A stretch of 16,026 bases of DNA, from NCBI GenBank assembly GCA_002399235.1, contig DHDH01000025.1, positions 1 to 16,026 on the forward strand. Reading direction: 5' to 3'. The translations under genes and the position numbers were made by a program. The notes under the pieces were generated by a model. That model ran no database searches and was not told where the DNA came from. It was given only the letters and a program-made list of their open reading frames with translations. This document shows positions 1 through 7,713 of this stretch, one piece after another (the first letter of the stretch is position 1; each line of letters opens with the position of its first letter). Source of the DNA: Firmicutes bacterium UBA4881. GTDB taxonomy: Bacteria; Bacillota; DTU065.

Positions 1-17
1 GGCCTAAGCCTCTCTTT

Positions 18-1349
18 TTAAATATGCAGTATTAATTTAGCAATTTCAAAATAAGCAATTAAACCCACGATATCAACGATGGTTGTAATAAAGGGACCAG
101 CCATTACCGCTGGATCTAGATTAAACTTTTCTGCGATTAAAGGGAGTAAAGCGCCGGTTAATCCTGCTAAAGCTACAACAATAGAAAGGCTAAGACCAAT
201 TACACTACCAATTAGAATGTCACCATGGGACAAGTAAGCTTTAAAACCACCAATTACACCTAGAATTAGACCTAAGAAAATACTGGATATTAGTTCCTTT
301 TCGAGAACTTTCCAAGCGTCTTTTGCTTCTAGTTCGCCTGTTGCTAAAGCACGGATTACAACTGTAGCACTTTGGGTGCCAGCGTTACCACCTGTATCAA
401 TCAACATCGGTATAAAGAAAGAGAGAGCAACAATAGTGGAGAGAGCATCTTCATACATCTTTAAGATATTGCTAGAAAAGCTTTCTAAAAGAATTAGCAT
501 AACTAGCCAACCTGCTCTACTTTTAATGTTATCCCAAACAGATACGTCAATGGGTGTCTTTTCTGTTGTAACCACACCAGCCATGAGGTGGATGTCTTTA
601 GTATCTTCTTCTTGGATAACGTCGATAATGTCGTCATGGGTGACTATACCGACTAAACGGTTTTCCAAGTCAACGACAGGGATTGCTAAAAGGTCGTATT
701 GAGCCATAACGCTAGCGACTTCTTCTTGATGGTCATCAGTTGAAACGCAGATTACAGAGGTATTCATTAGATCGCCAATTAAAGATTCTCCAGGACTAGT
801 AATTATTTTCCGCAGAGAAATAACACCAGTTAATTTGCGATCTCTAGTCATAACATAAGAATAATAAATAGTTTCTTTATTCGGGGCAGTATTTCTAATT
901 GTATCTAAGGCTTTTTCTACAGTATCTTGCTCATGTAGTTCCACAAAGTCTGTGGTCATAATTCTGCCAGCTGTAGATTCTTTATACCCTAACAACTGAT
1001 AAGCAATCTTACGTTCTTCATCGCTAAGAAGTGAAAGGTATTTACGCACCACATGGGCAGGAAGTTCTTCAAATAACCTAGTACGATCGTCAGGAGACAT
1101 CTCGTTTAGGACATTAACAACCTCTTCACTTTTTAAACTATGAAGTAGCATTTCTTGGGCAGCACTATCGAGATTTTCAAATACAGATACTGCCATATCT
1201 TTAGAAAGTAGTCGATAGAGAATACCTCCAAAGTGGCTAGGCAGTTCCTCGATAATATCACTAATATCACCAGGGTGCATATCCTCGAGGGCAGTTTTAA
1301 TCTCACGATATTGCTTCTTTTCAATGAGCTCATAGATCATTTCGTTCAT
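18..1349 (-). CDS. mgtE: Magnesium transporter MgtE
   Basis: MgtE is a homodimeric Mg2+ channel/transporter of the cytoplasmic membrane, gated by cytosolic Mg2+ bound to its N and CBS domains. The protein (443 residues) shows the full family layout: a helical N domain at about 20-120 (FEELPAHVVRKYLSLL), a CBS pair at about 125-245 and five C-terminal membrane helices from about 275 on. The pore signature GNAGTQS lies near 321-327, and the conserved late Asp of the TTIVDIVG segment near 426 corresponds to the Mg2+-binding Asp of the pore. I place the start at ATG 1349: GAGGTGAT lies 4-8 nt upstream, whereas the longer reading starts at a GTG at 1358 inside that Shine-Dalgarno sequence. The gene is preceded by a long leader containing an upstream ORF and alternative hairpins, described separately. 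Family call is firm. Confidence 0.96.
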   Translation of the reverse strand: MNEMIYELIEKKQYREIKTALEDMHPGDISDIIEELPSHFGGILYRLLSKDMAVSVFENLDSAAQEMLLHSLKSEEVVNVLNEMSPDDRTRLFEELPAHVVRKYLSLLSDEERKIAYQLLGYKESTAGRIMTTDFVELHEQDTVEKALDTIRNTAPNKETIYYSYVMTRDRKLTGVISLRKIITSPGESLIGDLMNTSVICVSTDDHQEEVASVMAQYDLLAIPVVDLENRLVGIVTHDDIIDVIQEEDTKDIHLMAGVVTTEKTPIDVSVWDNIKSRAGWLVMLILLESFSSNILKMYEDALSTIVALSFFIPMLIDTGGNAGTQSATVVIRALATGELEAKDAWKVLEKELISSIFLGLILGVIGGFKAYLSHGDILIGSVIGLSLSIVVALAGLTGALLPLIAEKFNLDPAVMAGPFITTIVDIVGLIAYFEIAKLILHI

Positions 1350-1364
1350 TGGCATCACCTCAAG

Positions 1365-1469
1365 TTAAAAATCTAATCCTCCCCGGTGTGCCAAGGGACA
1401 GCGGGGAAGACAACCAATTAAATTAAAACGGGACCAAGCTGGATAAGGACTACTAGCGTCGCCATCCAT
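1365..1469 (-). CDS. Candidate mgtE leader peptide (34 codons)
   Basis: A short ORF between the mgtE promoter and mgtE. AAAGGAGG (1488-1481) lies 11 nt before ATG 1469; the ORF runs 34 codons to TAA at 1367-1365, only 15 nt before the mgtE start and next to its Shine-Dalgarno sequence. The N-terminus reads MDGDASSPYPAWSRFN, with acidic residues at 2 and 4 and prolines at 8 and 10. This composition recalls MgtL of enterobacteria (MEPDPTPLP...), whose acidic/proline start destabilises the ribosome at low Mg2+ and so controls mgtA. The similarity is in composition and position, not proven homology. The downstream half of the ORF runs through a strong hairpin. A 15-codon ORF overlaps it in another frame (1465-1418, beginning MATLVVLIQLG) but is farther from the RBS (15 nt). 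Whether either is translated is inference. Confidence 0.55.
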   Translation of the reverse strand: MDGDASSPYPAWSRFNLIGCLPRCPLAHRGGLDF

Positions 1470-1480
1470 GGTTGTTATCC
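1377..1480 (-). promoter_or_regulatory. mgtE leader with mutually exclusive hairpins (candidate attenuator)
   Basis: Read on the minus strand. P1 pairs GGATAACAACC (1480-1470, between the leader RBS and its ATG) with GGTTGTCTTCC (1415-1405): nine pairs around a 2x2 internal loop. P2 pairs TCTTCCCCG (1410-1402) with CGGGGAGGA (1385-1377): nine pairs including one G-U, extended by TGT/ACA inside. P2 is followed by TTAGATTTTTAAC, a moderately U-rich run, so it could be an intrinsic terminator. The two share 1410-1405 and cannot coexist. The leader has no recognisable M-box core. The regulatory direction is inferred, not seen. Confidence 0.5.
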
Positions 1481-1560
1481 CCTCCTTTATTAATTAAAAT
1501 TAGTTTTTCCCTAGTTACGAAAAGTTAAGAAAAGGTATATTAAAGCCTTCTCCTTGCTTA

Positions 1561-1568
1561 ATCATAGC
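1561..1568 (-). promoter_or_regulatory. mgtE promoter, extended -10
   Basis: On the minus strand TGC-TATGAT (1568-1561) is an extended -10 element matching TGnTATAAT at all but one position. A -35 is weak: TTTTAA at 1589-1584 with 17-nt spacing. Transcription would start near 1554, giving a leader of about 205 nt before the mgtE ATG. Confidence 0.5.
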
Positions 1569-1611
1569 ATAAAACCAAGTAAATTAAAAGTTAAGAAGAT
1601 ACTACCAACAA

Positions 1612-1635
1612 AAAAACCCGCCGAAGCGGGTTTTT
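1612..1635. terminator. Bidirectional terminator after solute-binding protein 1
   Basis: ACCCGC-CGAA-GCGGGT forms a short GC-rich hairpin with A-tract on one side and T-tract on the other. It lies directly after the TAG stop of the minus-strand solute-binding protein gene at 1641 and separates it from the mgtE promoter. Confidence 0.85.
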
Positions 1636-1640
1636 GTTTT

Positions 1641-2918
1641 CTACAACTTATTTATGAAGCGAGCGAACTCTTTTAGTTTTCTTTGAATTTCGTCATTAGA
1701 GTCTTTAGCAGCTTGCCTGATAGAAGCTTCTGGATCAGCGTTTTGTAGATAGACTTTGGTGAAAGCAAAATCGATATATCTATCAGCTACATAGCCACCG
1801 ACAATTGCTGTGGGAGCGCTACAAGCCTGTAGAGCTCTTTGAGCGATTTTTCTATGGTCATCTGGGAAAGAAGCTTTATCTAAGAAGCCTTTAGTTGCAA
1901 AATAAATACGTGCTTTATCAGTTGATTCATAAAGTGTACGGGAGAACTTTTCAGTAAAAGCTGGTGAAGATAGCCACTTCATAAACTGCCAAGCAGCATC
2001 AGGGTTTTTGGTAGACCGAACTACAGACCAAGCTAGACCATTGGAGTTAGAACTATGATTAATTGTACCGTCTTTTTGTTTGGTACCAGGAATCTCAGCT
2101 ACAGTCCATTTACCAGTAATCTGTGGTGCTGTATTTTCAAAGACGTAGTAATACCAAGCTTGCATAACGCTGATAGGGGTTTGACCAGAAGCAAAGGTAG
2201 TGATAATTGGGTCTTCTACCAATAAGCCATGATCTTTATAAAGTGAGCAGAAATCTTTAAATGCAGCGATACATTCAGGTGAGGCTAAGTTAGAACCTTT
2301 ACCATCTGGAGTGTAGATATCAGTACCACGTTGATAAACTAAAGCTAAATATTTACTAGCTGTAAGAGTGCCAGCATCGCCAGTGTGATCGTAATAAGTG
2401 CCTAAATTTCTAGCTTTTAGTTTGGAACTGACCATTTTGAATTCATCCCAAGTTTGGGGGATAGCCAAGCCCATGTCGTTAAAGAGATCTTGTCTGACAT
2501 ACATCCAAGGCCAAGAAATCTCACAAGGTAAACCAAAAGTAGAATTGCCATACATAAGTTGTTTGAGATAGTTAGGATAAAGACCATCGGTAACATTTGT
2601 ATAGTCTTTAAACTCTCTTAGGTTCATTAAGGCGCCTCTAACACCAAGTTCAACTACTTGATTGGTATAGAGTTCAACCACATCAGGGGCAGTTCCACCT
2701 AGATAGGACAAGATAAGTTTGTTAACCATATCAGGAATAGGAACACTCAAGATCTCAACTTCAATACCTGTTTTTGCCACAAAGTCTTCTTTTACCAATT
2801 GTTTGAAGATGGCACCAAAAGTTCCATCATACCAAGTCCATAGGGTGATTTTGGTAGCCATGGCACTGGAAGCAATAATAATAAAAAGACAGAGACAAGC
2901 GAGAAAACGATTTCTCAC
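1641..2918 (-). CDS. ABC transporter extracellular solute-binding protein, family 1 (paralog 1)
   Basis: Captures a carbohydrate or related solute outside the cytoplasmic membrane and delivers it to an ABC importer; the exact ligand cannot be read from the sequence. The protein (425 residues) has a signal peptide ending AMA near residue 21, with no Cys at the cleavage point, so it is secreted and not a lipoprotein. The mature part follows the SBP_bac_1/MalE-like fold: LWTWYDG at the start, then GGTAPDVVELY and PQTWDEF, the usual family landmarks. The start is GTG 2918, nine nt after GGAGG; the ATG at 2936 would place that GGAGG inside the coding sequence and has no RBS of its own. It lies downstream of lacZ on the same strand but is separated by a terminator and has its own promoter with a cre-like operator. 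No permease or ATPase gene is next to it. It is a paralog of the protein at 6359-7645: both end in a very similar EIQ-K-KEF-RFI-KL. Confidence 0.9.
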   Translation of the reverse strand: MRNRFLACLCLFIIIASSAMATKITLWTWYDGTFGAIFKQLVKEDFVAKTGIEVEILSVPIPDMVNKLILSYLGGTAPDVVELYTNQVVELGVRGALMNLREFKDYTNVTDGLYPNYLKQLMYGNSTFGLPCEISWPWMYVRQDLFNDMGLAIPQTWDEFKMVSSKLKARNLGTYYDHTGDAGTLTASKYLALVYQRGTDIYTPDGKGSNLASPECIAAFKDFCSLYKDHGLLVEDPIITTFASGQTPISVMQAWYYYVFENTAPQITGKWTVAEIPGTKQKDGTINHSSNSNGLAWSVVRSTKNPDAAWQFMKWLSSPAFTEKFSRTLYESTDKARIYFATKGFLDKASFPDDHRKIAQRALQACSAPTAIVGGYVADRYIDFAFTKVYLQNADPEASIRQAAKDSNDEIQRKLKEFARFINKL

Positions 2919-2944
2919 AATTGAACACCTCCACATACTTGCTA

Positions 2945-2980
2945 TTAGTATAAAAACTTCTGCCTATGTAAACGATTTCC
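2945..2980 (-). promoter_or_regulatory. Promoter of solute-binding protein 1 with cre/LacI-type operator
   Basis: Read on the plus strand, 2967-2980 is TGTAAACGATTTCC, which fits the CcpA cre consensus (TGNAANCGNWNNCW) at every fixed position except the last. On the minus strand this segment contains TTTACA (2972-2967), a possible -35 paired with TACTAA (2950-2945, 16-nt spacer); TATACT (2952-2947) is an alternative -10. A LacI-family repressor bound here would cover the -35 region, which fits carbohydrate repression. Whether the regulator is CcpA or a local LacI-type protein cannot be told. Confidence 0.5.
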
Positions 2981-3011
2981 TTCTTTGTTGCGAAGAAAAA
3001 TAATTGGTTCT

Positions 3012-3041
3012 AAAAAAAAGGCAGCCTTCAAGGGGGCTGCC
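3012..3041 (-). terminator. Terminator of lacZ
   Basis: GGCAGCC (3020-3026) and GGCTGCC (3035-3041) form a stem that on the minus strand is followed by a run of eight T. It starts a few bases after the lacZ stop at 3048 and separates lacZ from the solute-binding protein gene downstream on the same strand. Confidence 0.85.
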
Positions 3042-3047
3042 TGCTTG

Positions 3048-6000
3048 TTAAAAGTTCAAGTAACTTTTGTAAATGGTAGCAAGAGAACTTTCGGTGCCAC
3101 ATAAGGGTGAAAACAGAAAACTAAATGAAAATGGCTTTGAAGCTAAAAGGTATTGTTTCAATGGTAAAGGACCACAGCTAGCTGATCCCAAACCATTTTT
3201 TAGATAATCAAGGTAGAGATAGACAGTATCATCTTTTACTAGTTCGTTTGTATGCTTAGCTTTTATTAAATTATTTAAGGAGAAATGGTGAGCACTAAAA
3301 TCAAAAGTTTGCAAGGAAGTAATATAGAGACCAAAGCCATTTAGATCCTGCAAGGCTAAATAGGAAACTTCGCTACGGTTACCAAATTCTTGGGGATAAA
3401 CATAGGGAACATAAAGTTCATCAACAGATTGCTTGTATAAGTTTAACTTACCTGATCTAGATCGATCTGGATAAGTCTCATGGGGTCCTTTGCCAAAATA
3501 GGATAGCTGATTAAAAGGTGCTGGGAGTTGTAAAGCAAGACCAATTCGAGGCCAAACATTAGGGCCACCAACAGGTTTACCATTAACATTTAATAAAATG
3601 TGGTTATCTGTGATTTGATAGGTCGTTTCAATTTGGAGGGACCAGTTTTGACCTACAGGAGCAAGAGTAGTGACTGTATGCAAGGCGAATGTGTCAGCTT
3701 CATTTTGATAATTTAGATGATCGAGTCGTGTTTTCAACCTATTAAGCCCCAATCGTTCCCAGTCTTCTCGAAAAGGACGATCGTTATCTATAGGAGCGTG
3801 CATCAGATTTAATTGTGGGCCTTGCTTAAGCAAATTGAAACCTTTGTAATCCCAACTAAGCAACTCACCTGTTAAGACGCTAAAAATTATTTCACTAGCC
3901 AGACCTTTAACTTTGATAAGGTTATTAGTGTTAAAGACTTTATAAGGTAAACGAGAATTGTGGTTATTAATATATTGCTTTGGGGTAGCTTTATTAATGA
4001 TCTGGGCCCAAGCAATCTCATAACCAGCAGCAGCCCAAGGTTGGTTTTCTTTTAAGATAAAAGAAAAAGACAATTCAAATGGGGAAGAAAAAGTGCCAGG
4101 ATCAATTTCTTTTTCTAGGTCCACTTGCTTTTTGGAGCCAGGGAGTATCAGGGGGAGTTCAAGGGAACCACTTTTTATCAATTTACCCATAGCAGATAAA
4201 TGCCATGACAAAAGAAGGTGATCAAGAGTAAGAAAATCATAACGATTTTCTATTAAAAATAAACCTTTCTTTAAATCTACTACTTCTACCTTAATTGGTT
4301 CGAGCACTTTTTTATACTCAGTTAAGCCCGGAGAAGGTGTACGATCTGGGAATACTAAACCATTAATAAGAAAATTACCATCATTGGGATAATCGCCAAA
4401 GTCTCCACCATAGGCAAAGTAAGTTTGCCCTGCTTCGTTTTTACGTAGCCCCTGATCAATCCAGTCCCAGACAAAACCGCCTTGTAATTTAGGATAACGG
4501 TAAAAGGTATCCCAATATTCACCAAGGCTACCGGGTCCATTACCCATTGCATGAGCATACTCGCAAAGAATCACTGGATATGGTTGGAGTTTTTCAGGCT
4601 CATGAGTTACCCCCCAATAGGAATAAGGTTTACCTGCACCCAAATTAGCTAGTTCGTCAAGCGAAAGATACATGGGGCAAATAATATCGGAAGCTTGCAT
4701 CGTTAGGTGAATATCTCTTTCGTAATGAAGAGGACGACTAGGATCTAGAGAACGTGCTAGGTTAGCCATTTGGCAATGGTTTTCGCCAAAACCAGATTCA
4801 TTACCTAAGGACCAGACAATAACAGATGGATGGTTTTTATCTCTATGCACCATTCTCTCCATACGATCCAAATAAGCAGGCTGCCAGGTTGGGTCTTCGC
4901 TGAGAGCATTAGGGAGGCCGACTGACTCCATACCATGACACTCTAGATCAGCTTCATCAAAGAGATAGATACCATACTCATCACAGAGATCATAAAAAAG
5001 GGGGTCATTAGGATAATGAGACGTTCTAACAGCGTTGATGTTGTGCTGTTTCATTAAAATAATGTCTTCTACCATAAATTGTTTAGGTAAAGTACGGCCA
5101 AGATCAGGGTGAAATTCATGGCGGTTAACACCTTTGATCATAATTGCTTTACCATTTAATAATAGTTGTCCATCTTTAATTTCGACAGAACGAAAACCGA
5201 TTTGAAAGGGGATAACTTCTAATATTTGACCTTTGTTGTCGAGGAGAGTGATTAATAACGGATAAAGATGAGGTGTTTCCGCAGTCCATTTATGGGGATT
5301 TTCGATTACTTGGCTAAACCATGCTTCGTTTTCAGTTACTGGAGTTTTAACATCAACAATTTTTTCTTTATTTAAATCAAACAACTCATAATGAATCTGA
5401 AGATCTTCGCTGTTATTGCGAATTAGTTCGGTTTCTATTTCTAACTTAGCATTCTGATATTTAGCATCAAGATGAGTTTTTATATCTATGTCCCAGATGT
5501 GGTTTTGGGGTCTAAAGAGTAAGTAGACATCACGGAAGATTCCACTTAGCCACCACATATCTTGATCTTCAAGATAGCTACCAGCGCTATATCGATAAAC
5601 AGAGATAGCTAGACGATTAATACCTATCTGCAAGTAATTAGTTATATCAAATTCTGATGGTAGTCTACTACCTAAACTATATCCAACTAATTTGCCATTT
5701 ATATAAAGGTGGAAGGCACTATCAACACCTTCGAAACGTAAATAGACTTGGTTTTCGGGGAAAGGTTTTTCCCAAAGAAAATCAAGTACATAACAACCGG
5801 TAGGGTTTTCTGTAGGAGTTCTGGGTGGATCTACAAAAAAAGGATAGTCGATATTAGTGTAGATCGGCTTATCAAAACCTTGTAATTGCCAATGACCAGG
5901 TACTATAAGCGAATCCCATGAGGAAAGATCGCTGTCTACTTGATAAAAATCGGGGGTAATTGCTAGAGGAGAAAGAAAAAGTTTAAAAGACCATTTTCCT

Positions 6001-6131
6001 CGCAGCGATTGGATGCTAGCTTGCTCTGTTTGTTTCTGTAAGGCTGCACTCTTGGTCTTATAAGGTAGATAATAAACTCGTGGCTTAGATCTATTTAGAC
6101 CGGTTATAGTTTGATTTTCCCAATCATACAT
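3048..6131 (-). CDS. lacZ: Beta-galactosidase, glycoside hydrolase family 2 (LacZ type)
   Basis: Hydrolyses terminal beta-galactosides such as lactose; no signal peptide, so cytoplasmic. At 1027 residues it has the length of E. coli LacZ. Domains in order: sugar-binding jelly roll (about 45-205, with WQLQGFDKPIYTN), the Ig-like GH2 domain (about 210-315), the TIM barrel (about 320-610) and the C-terminal Bgal small-chain domain (from about 740, with APIDNDRP and FGKGPHETYPDR). The acid/base Glu is E445 in IVWSLGNESGFG and the nucleophile is E524 in ILCEYAHAMGNGPGS; VNRHEFHPDLGR and SHYPNDP are also intact. The start is ATG 6131 with AAAGGAGG nine nt upstream. It is divergent from a solute-binding protein gene and shares a 227-nt intergenic region with it, suggesting coupled use of a galactoside or oligosaccharide, though natural substrates of GH2 enzymes vary. 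Confidence 0.97.
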   Translation of the reverse strand: MYDWENQTITGLNRSKPRVYYLPYKTKSAALQKQTEQASIQSLRGKWSFKLFLSPLAITPDFYQVDSDLSSWDSLIVPGHWQLQGFDKPIYTNIDYPFFVDPPRTPTENPTGCYVLDFLWEKPFPENQVYLRFEGVDSAFHLYINGKLVGYSLGSRLPSEFDITNYLQIGINRLAISVYRYSAGSYLEDQDMWWLSGIFRDVYLLFRPQNHIWDIDIKTHLDAKYQNAKLEIETELIRNNSEDLQIHYELFDLNKEKIVDVKTPVTENEAWFSQVIENPHKWTAETPHLYPLLITLLDNKGQILEVIPFQIGFRSVEIKDGQLLLNGKAIMIKGVNRHEFHPDLGRTLPKQFMVEDIILMKQHNINAVRTSHYPNDPLFYDLCDEYGIYLFDEADLECHGMESVGLPNALSEDPTWQPAYLDRMERMVHRDKNHPSVIVWSLGNESGFGENHCQMANLARSLDPSRPLHYERDIHLTMQASDIICPMYLSLDELANLGAGKPYSYWGVTHEPEKLQPYPVILCEYAHAMGNGPGSLGEYWDTFYRYPKLQGGFVWDWIDQGLRKNEAGQTYFAYGGDFGDYPNDGNFLINGLVFPDRTPSPGLTEYKKVLEPIKVEVVDLKKGLFLIENRYDFLTLDHLLLSWHLSAMGKLIKSGSLELPLILPGSKKQVDLEKEIDPGTFSSPFELSFSFILKENQPWAAAGYEIAWAQIINKATPKQYINNHNSRLPYKVFNTNNLIKVKGLASEIIFSVLTGELLSWDYKGFNLLKQGPQLNLMHAPIDNDRPFREDWERLGLNRLKTRLDHLNYQNEADTFALHTVTTLAPVGQNWSLQIETTYQITDNHILLNVNGKPVGGPNVWPRIGLALQLPAPFNQLSYFGKGPHETYPDRSRSGKLNLYKQSVDELYVPYVYPQEFGNRSEVSYLALQDLNGFGLYITSLQTFDFSAHHFSLNNLIKAKHTNELVKDDTVYLYLDYLKNGLGSASCGPLPLKQYLLASKPFSFSFLFSPLCGTESSLATIYKSYLNF

Positions 6132-6184
6132 GGCTTTTTTCCTCCTTTTTATGTTATTACCAATCAGGTATTTCTGGTAACCTA

Positions 6185-6190
6185 AGTATA
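6185..6190 (-). promoter_or_regulatory. Candidate -10 of lacZ promoter
   Basis: TATACT on the minus strand lies about 54 nt before the lacZ ATG. No convincing -35 is found at the right distance (GCAAAT with 17-nt spacing), which could mean dependence on an activator; this is inference from a weak match. Confidence 0.35.
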
Positions 6191-6271
6191 ATCCTCTAAA
6201 CCGCTTTATTTGCTGAGTTAGCGCAAGAGTAACATTCTTGAAACAAATAGAGATTGTTAGGGCAATATTTG

Positions 6272-6300
6272 TTGACGAACAAAAGGCAATAAATGTTAAT
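6272..6300 (+). promoter_or_regulatory. Candidate promoter of solute-binding protein 2
   Basis: TTGACG (6272-6277) and GTTAAT (6295-6300) are spaced 17 nt and lie about 60 nt before the ATG at 6359. TACAAT at 6312-6317 is another possible -10 without a good -35. The same intergenic region drives lacZ in the opposite direction. No cre-like site as good as the one before paralog 1 was seen here. Confidence 0.45.
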
Positions 6301-6358
6301 TTTGGAAAGGTCTACAATAAAAAAAAGCAAAGGATTAATGTAGATTGGGGGAGAGGGT

Positions 6359-7645
6359 ATGGGAAAACCTTTTTATTGGGTTAAACGTTTAATTTTTGCT
6401 GGGTTAATCTTACTTTTAAGTGTGACAACAATAGCCAAAGAAGTACAGATGTGGACCTGGTATGGTGGAGTCCTGGGTGAAATTTTTCGTCAGATTATAA
6501 AAGAAGACTTTACTGCTAAAACCGGTATTGACGTAGTTGTTAGAACTGTTCCTGAAGATGATTCTCATTTCCAATCTTTTTTATTAGCTTATATTGGTGG
6601 TAACGCACCAGACATTGTTGAGATTTACTCTCACCATGCAGGAGAACTTGGTTTAAGGGAAGCTTTAGTTGATTTAAGAACCTTACCAGATAGCGAAAAA
6701 GTGTTAGGACAGATAGCACCAGCTCTCTTAGAGTCGGTTAAGTTTCGGGGGAGTGTATTTGCAATTCCTTCCGAAGTTAATTGGGAACAGATGTATTACC
6801 GAAAAGATATTTTAACTGCAATGGGTAGCGAGCCTCCCAAAACCTGGGATGAATTAGGTGTAATTAATGTTAAGTTAAGAGCAAATGGCAAAAATAGTTA
6901 TTATGAGTTTCAAGGGGATAACCAAGCTGCGAACCTTTTTTATCCTTTGGTTTGGCAAAGGGGTATCGATATCTATAACCAGGAAGGTACTGAATCTAAT
7001 TTAGACGACAAAGAAGCAATTGTTGCTTTTATAAAATTCACATCGCTATACACTAAATATGGTCTTTTACAAGAGACACCAATTTATACTACTTTTGCTA
7101 ATGGTGAAGTACCAATTGCTATCCTACAAAACTGGCATTATTCAGTAATAGAGGGTACAGCACCACAAATTATTGATAAGTGGTCTATTACAGAAATACC
7201 TGGGACCTTGCAAAACAATAAAATTGATCATACAGGGACCGGGAAACTTCTTGTTTGGGGAATTCCTGATTCTTCTAAAAAGAAAAATGAAGCTTGGGAA
7301 TTACTTAAATTTCTTTCTTCTAACGAGTTTATAACTAAGTTTATGAATAGGGCCTTTAACTCTCAAGAGAAATGGCGCTTAACATTTAGTAACCAAGAGG
7401 CTTTAGTAAATGCACCTTTCCCGGCAAGGATACAGCCAGTTTTAGATGCTTGTTTAAAGCATTGTAAGCTTAAACAAGTTGTACCTGGAGGTTATTCGGC
7501 TGATCGGTATATAGCTTTTGCCTATAATAAGGTTGTTATAAATGGCGAAGACCCTGAAAAAGCAATTAGAAAAGCAGCCGCCGAATGCACCGTAGAAATT
7601 CAAAAGAAGATTAAAGAGTTTTCTCGATTTATCAAAAAACTATAG
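6359..7645 (+). CDS. ABC transporter extracellular solute-binding protein, family 1 (paralog 2)
   Basis: A secreted SBP_bac_1-type sugar-binding protein of 428 residues, divergent from lacZ. A basic N-terminus and hydrophobic stretch lead to a signal-peptidase-I-type site after TIA near residue 26; there is no lipobox Cys. It aligns along its length with the protein at 1641-2918: MWTWYGG against LWTWYDG, KEDFTAKTGIDV against KEDFVAKTGIEV, GGNAPDIVEIY against GGTAPDVVELY, and GGYSADRYIAFA against GGYVADRYIDFA. A purine-rich stretch (GGGGGAGAGGG) precedes the ATG. No importer membrane components are encoded here, so it probably shares a permease encoded elsewhere, possibly with its paralog. The ligand is unknown; the lacZ neighbour hints at a galactose-containing saccharide. 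Confidence 0.92.
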   Translation: MGKPFYWVKRLIFAGLILLLSVTTIAKEVQMWTWYGGVLGEIFRQIIKEDFTAKTGIDVVVRTVPEDDSHFQSFLLAYIGGNAPDIVEIYSHHAGELGLREALVDLRTLPDSEKVLGQIAPALLESVKFRGSVFAIPSEVNWEQMYYRKDILTAMGSEPPKTWDELGVINVKLRANGKNSYYEFQGDNQAANLFYPLVWQRGIDIYNQEGTESNLDDKEAIVAFIKFTSLYTKYGLLQETPIYTTFANGEVPIAILQNWHYSVIEGTAPQIIDKWSITEIPGTLQNNKIDHTGTGKLLVWGIPDSSKKKNEAWELLKFLSSNEFITKFMNRAFNSQEKWRLTFSNQEALVNAPFPARIQPVLDACLKHCKLKQVVPGGYSADRYIAFAYNKVVINGEDPEKAIRKAAAECTVEIQKKIKEFSRFIKKL

Positions 7646-7661
7646 CTTAAGAGTAGCAAAT

Positions 7662-7710
7662 TACCCTAAGGATAACTAAGATATGAGTTAATTTATAAAA
7701 TATTAGGGTA
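7662..7710. repeat. Inverted repeat after solute-binding protein 2
   Basis: TACCCTAA (7662-7669) and TTAGGGTA (7703-7710) are perfect complements separated by 33 nt of AT-rich DNA. There is no T-run behind the second arm, so it is not a clear intrinsic terminator. It may stabilise the 3' end of the upstream mRNA or be chance. Confidence 0.35.
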
Positions 7711-7713
7711 CTA

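Noticed and set aside
376..702. Plus-strand ORF of 108 codons inside mgtE
   Set aside because: No RBS and no recognisable protein features; it is the antisense shadow of a certain gene.
1359..1560. M-box (ykoK) riboswitch before mgtE
   Set aside because: The conserved M-box core segments are not recognisable on the minus strand and most of the leader is taken up by the upstream ORF and the two hairpins. A covariance-model search would settle it.
2878..2918. Lipoprotein signal in solute-binding protein 1 (Cys at 8 and 10)
   Set aside because: The cysteines lie at the start of the hydrophobic core, too early for a lipobox; an AMA cleavage site follows at the right place.
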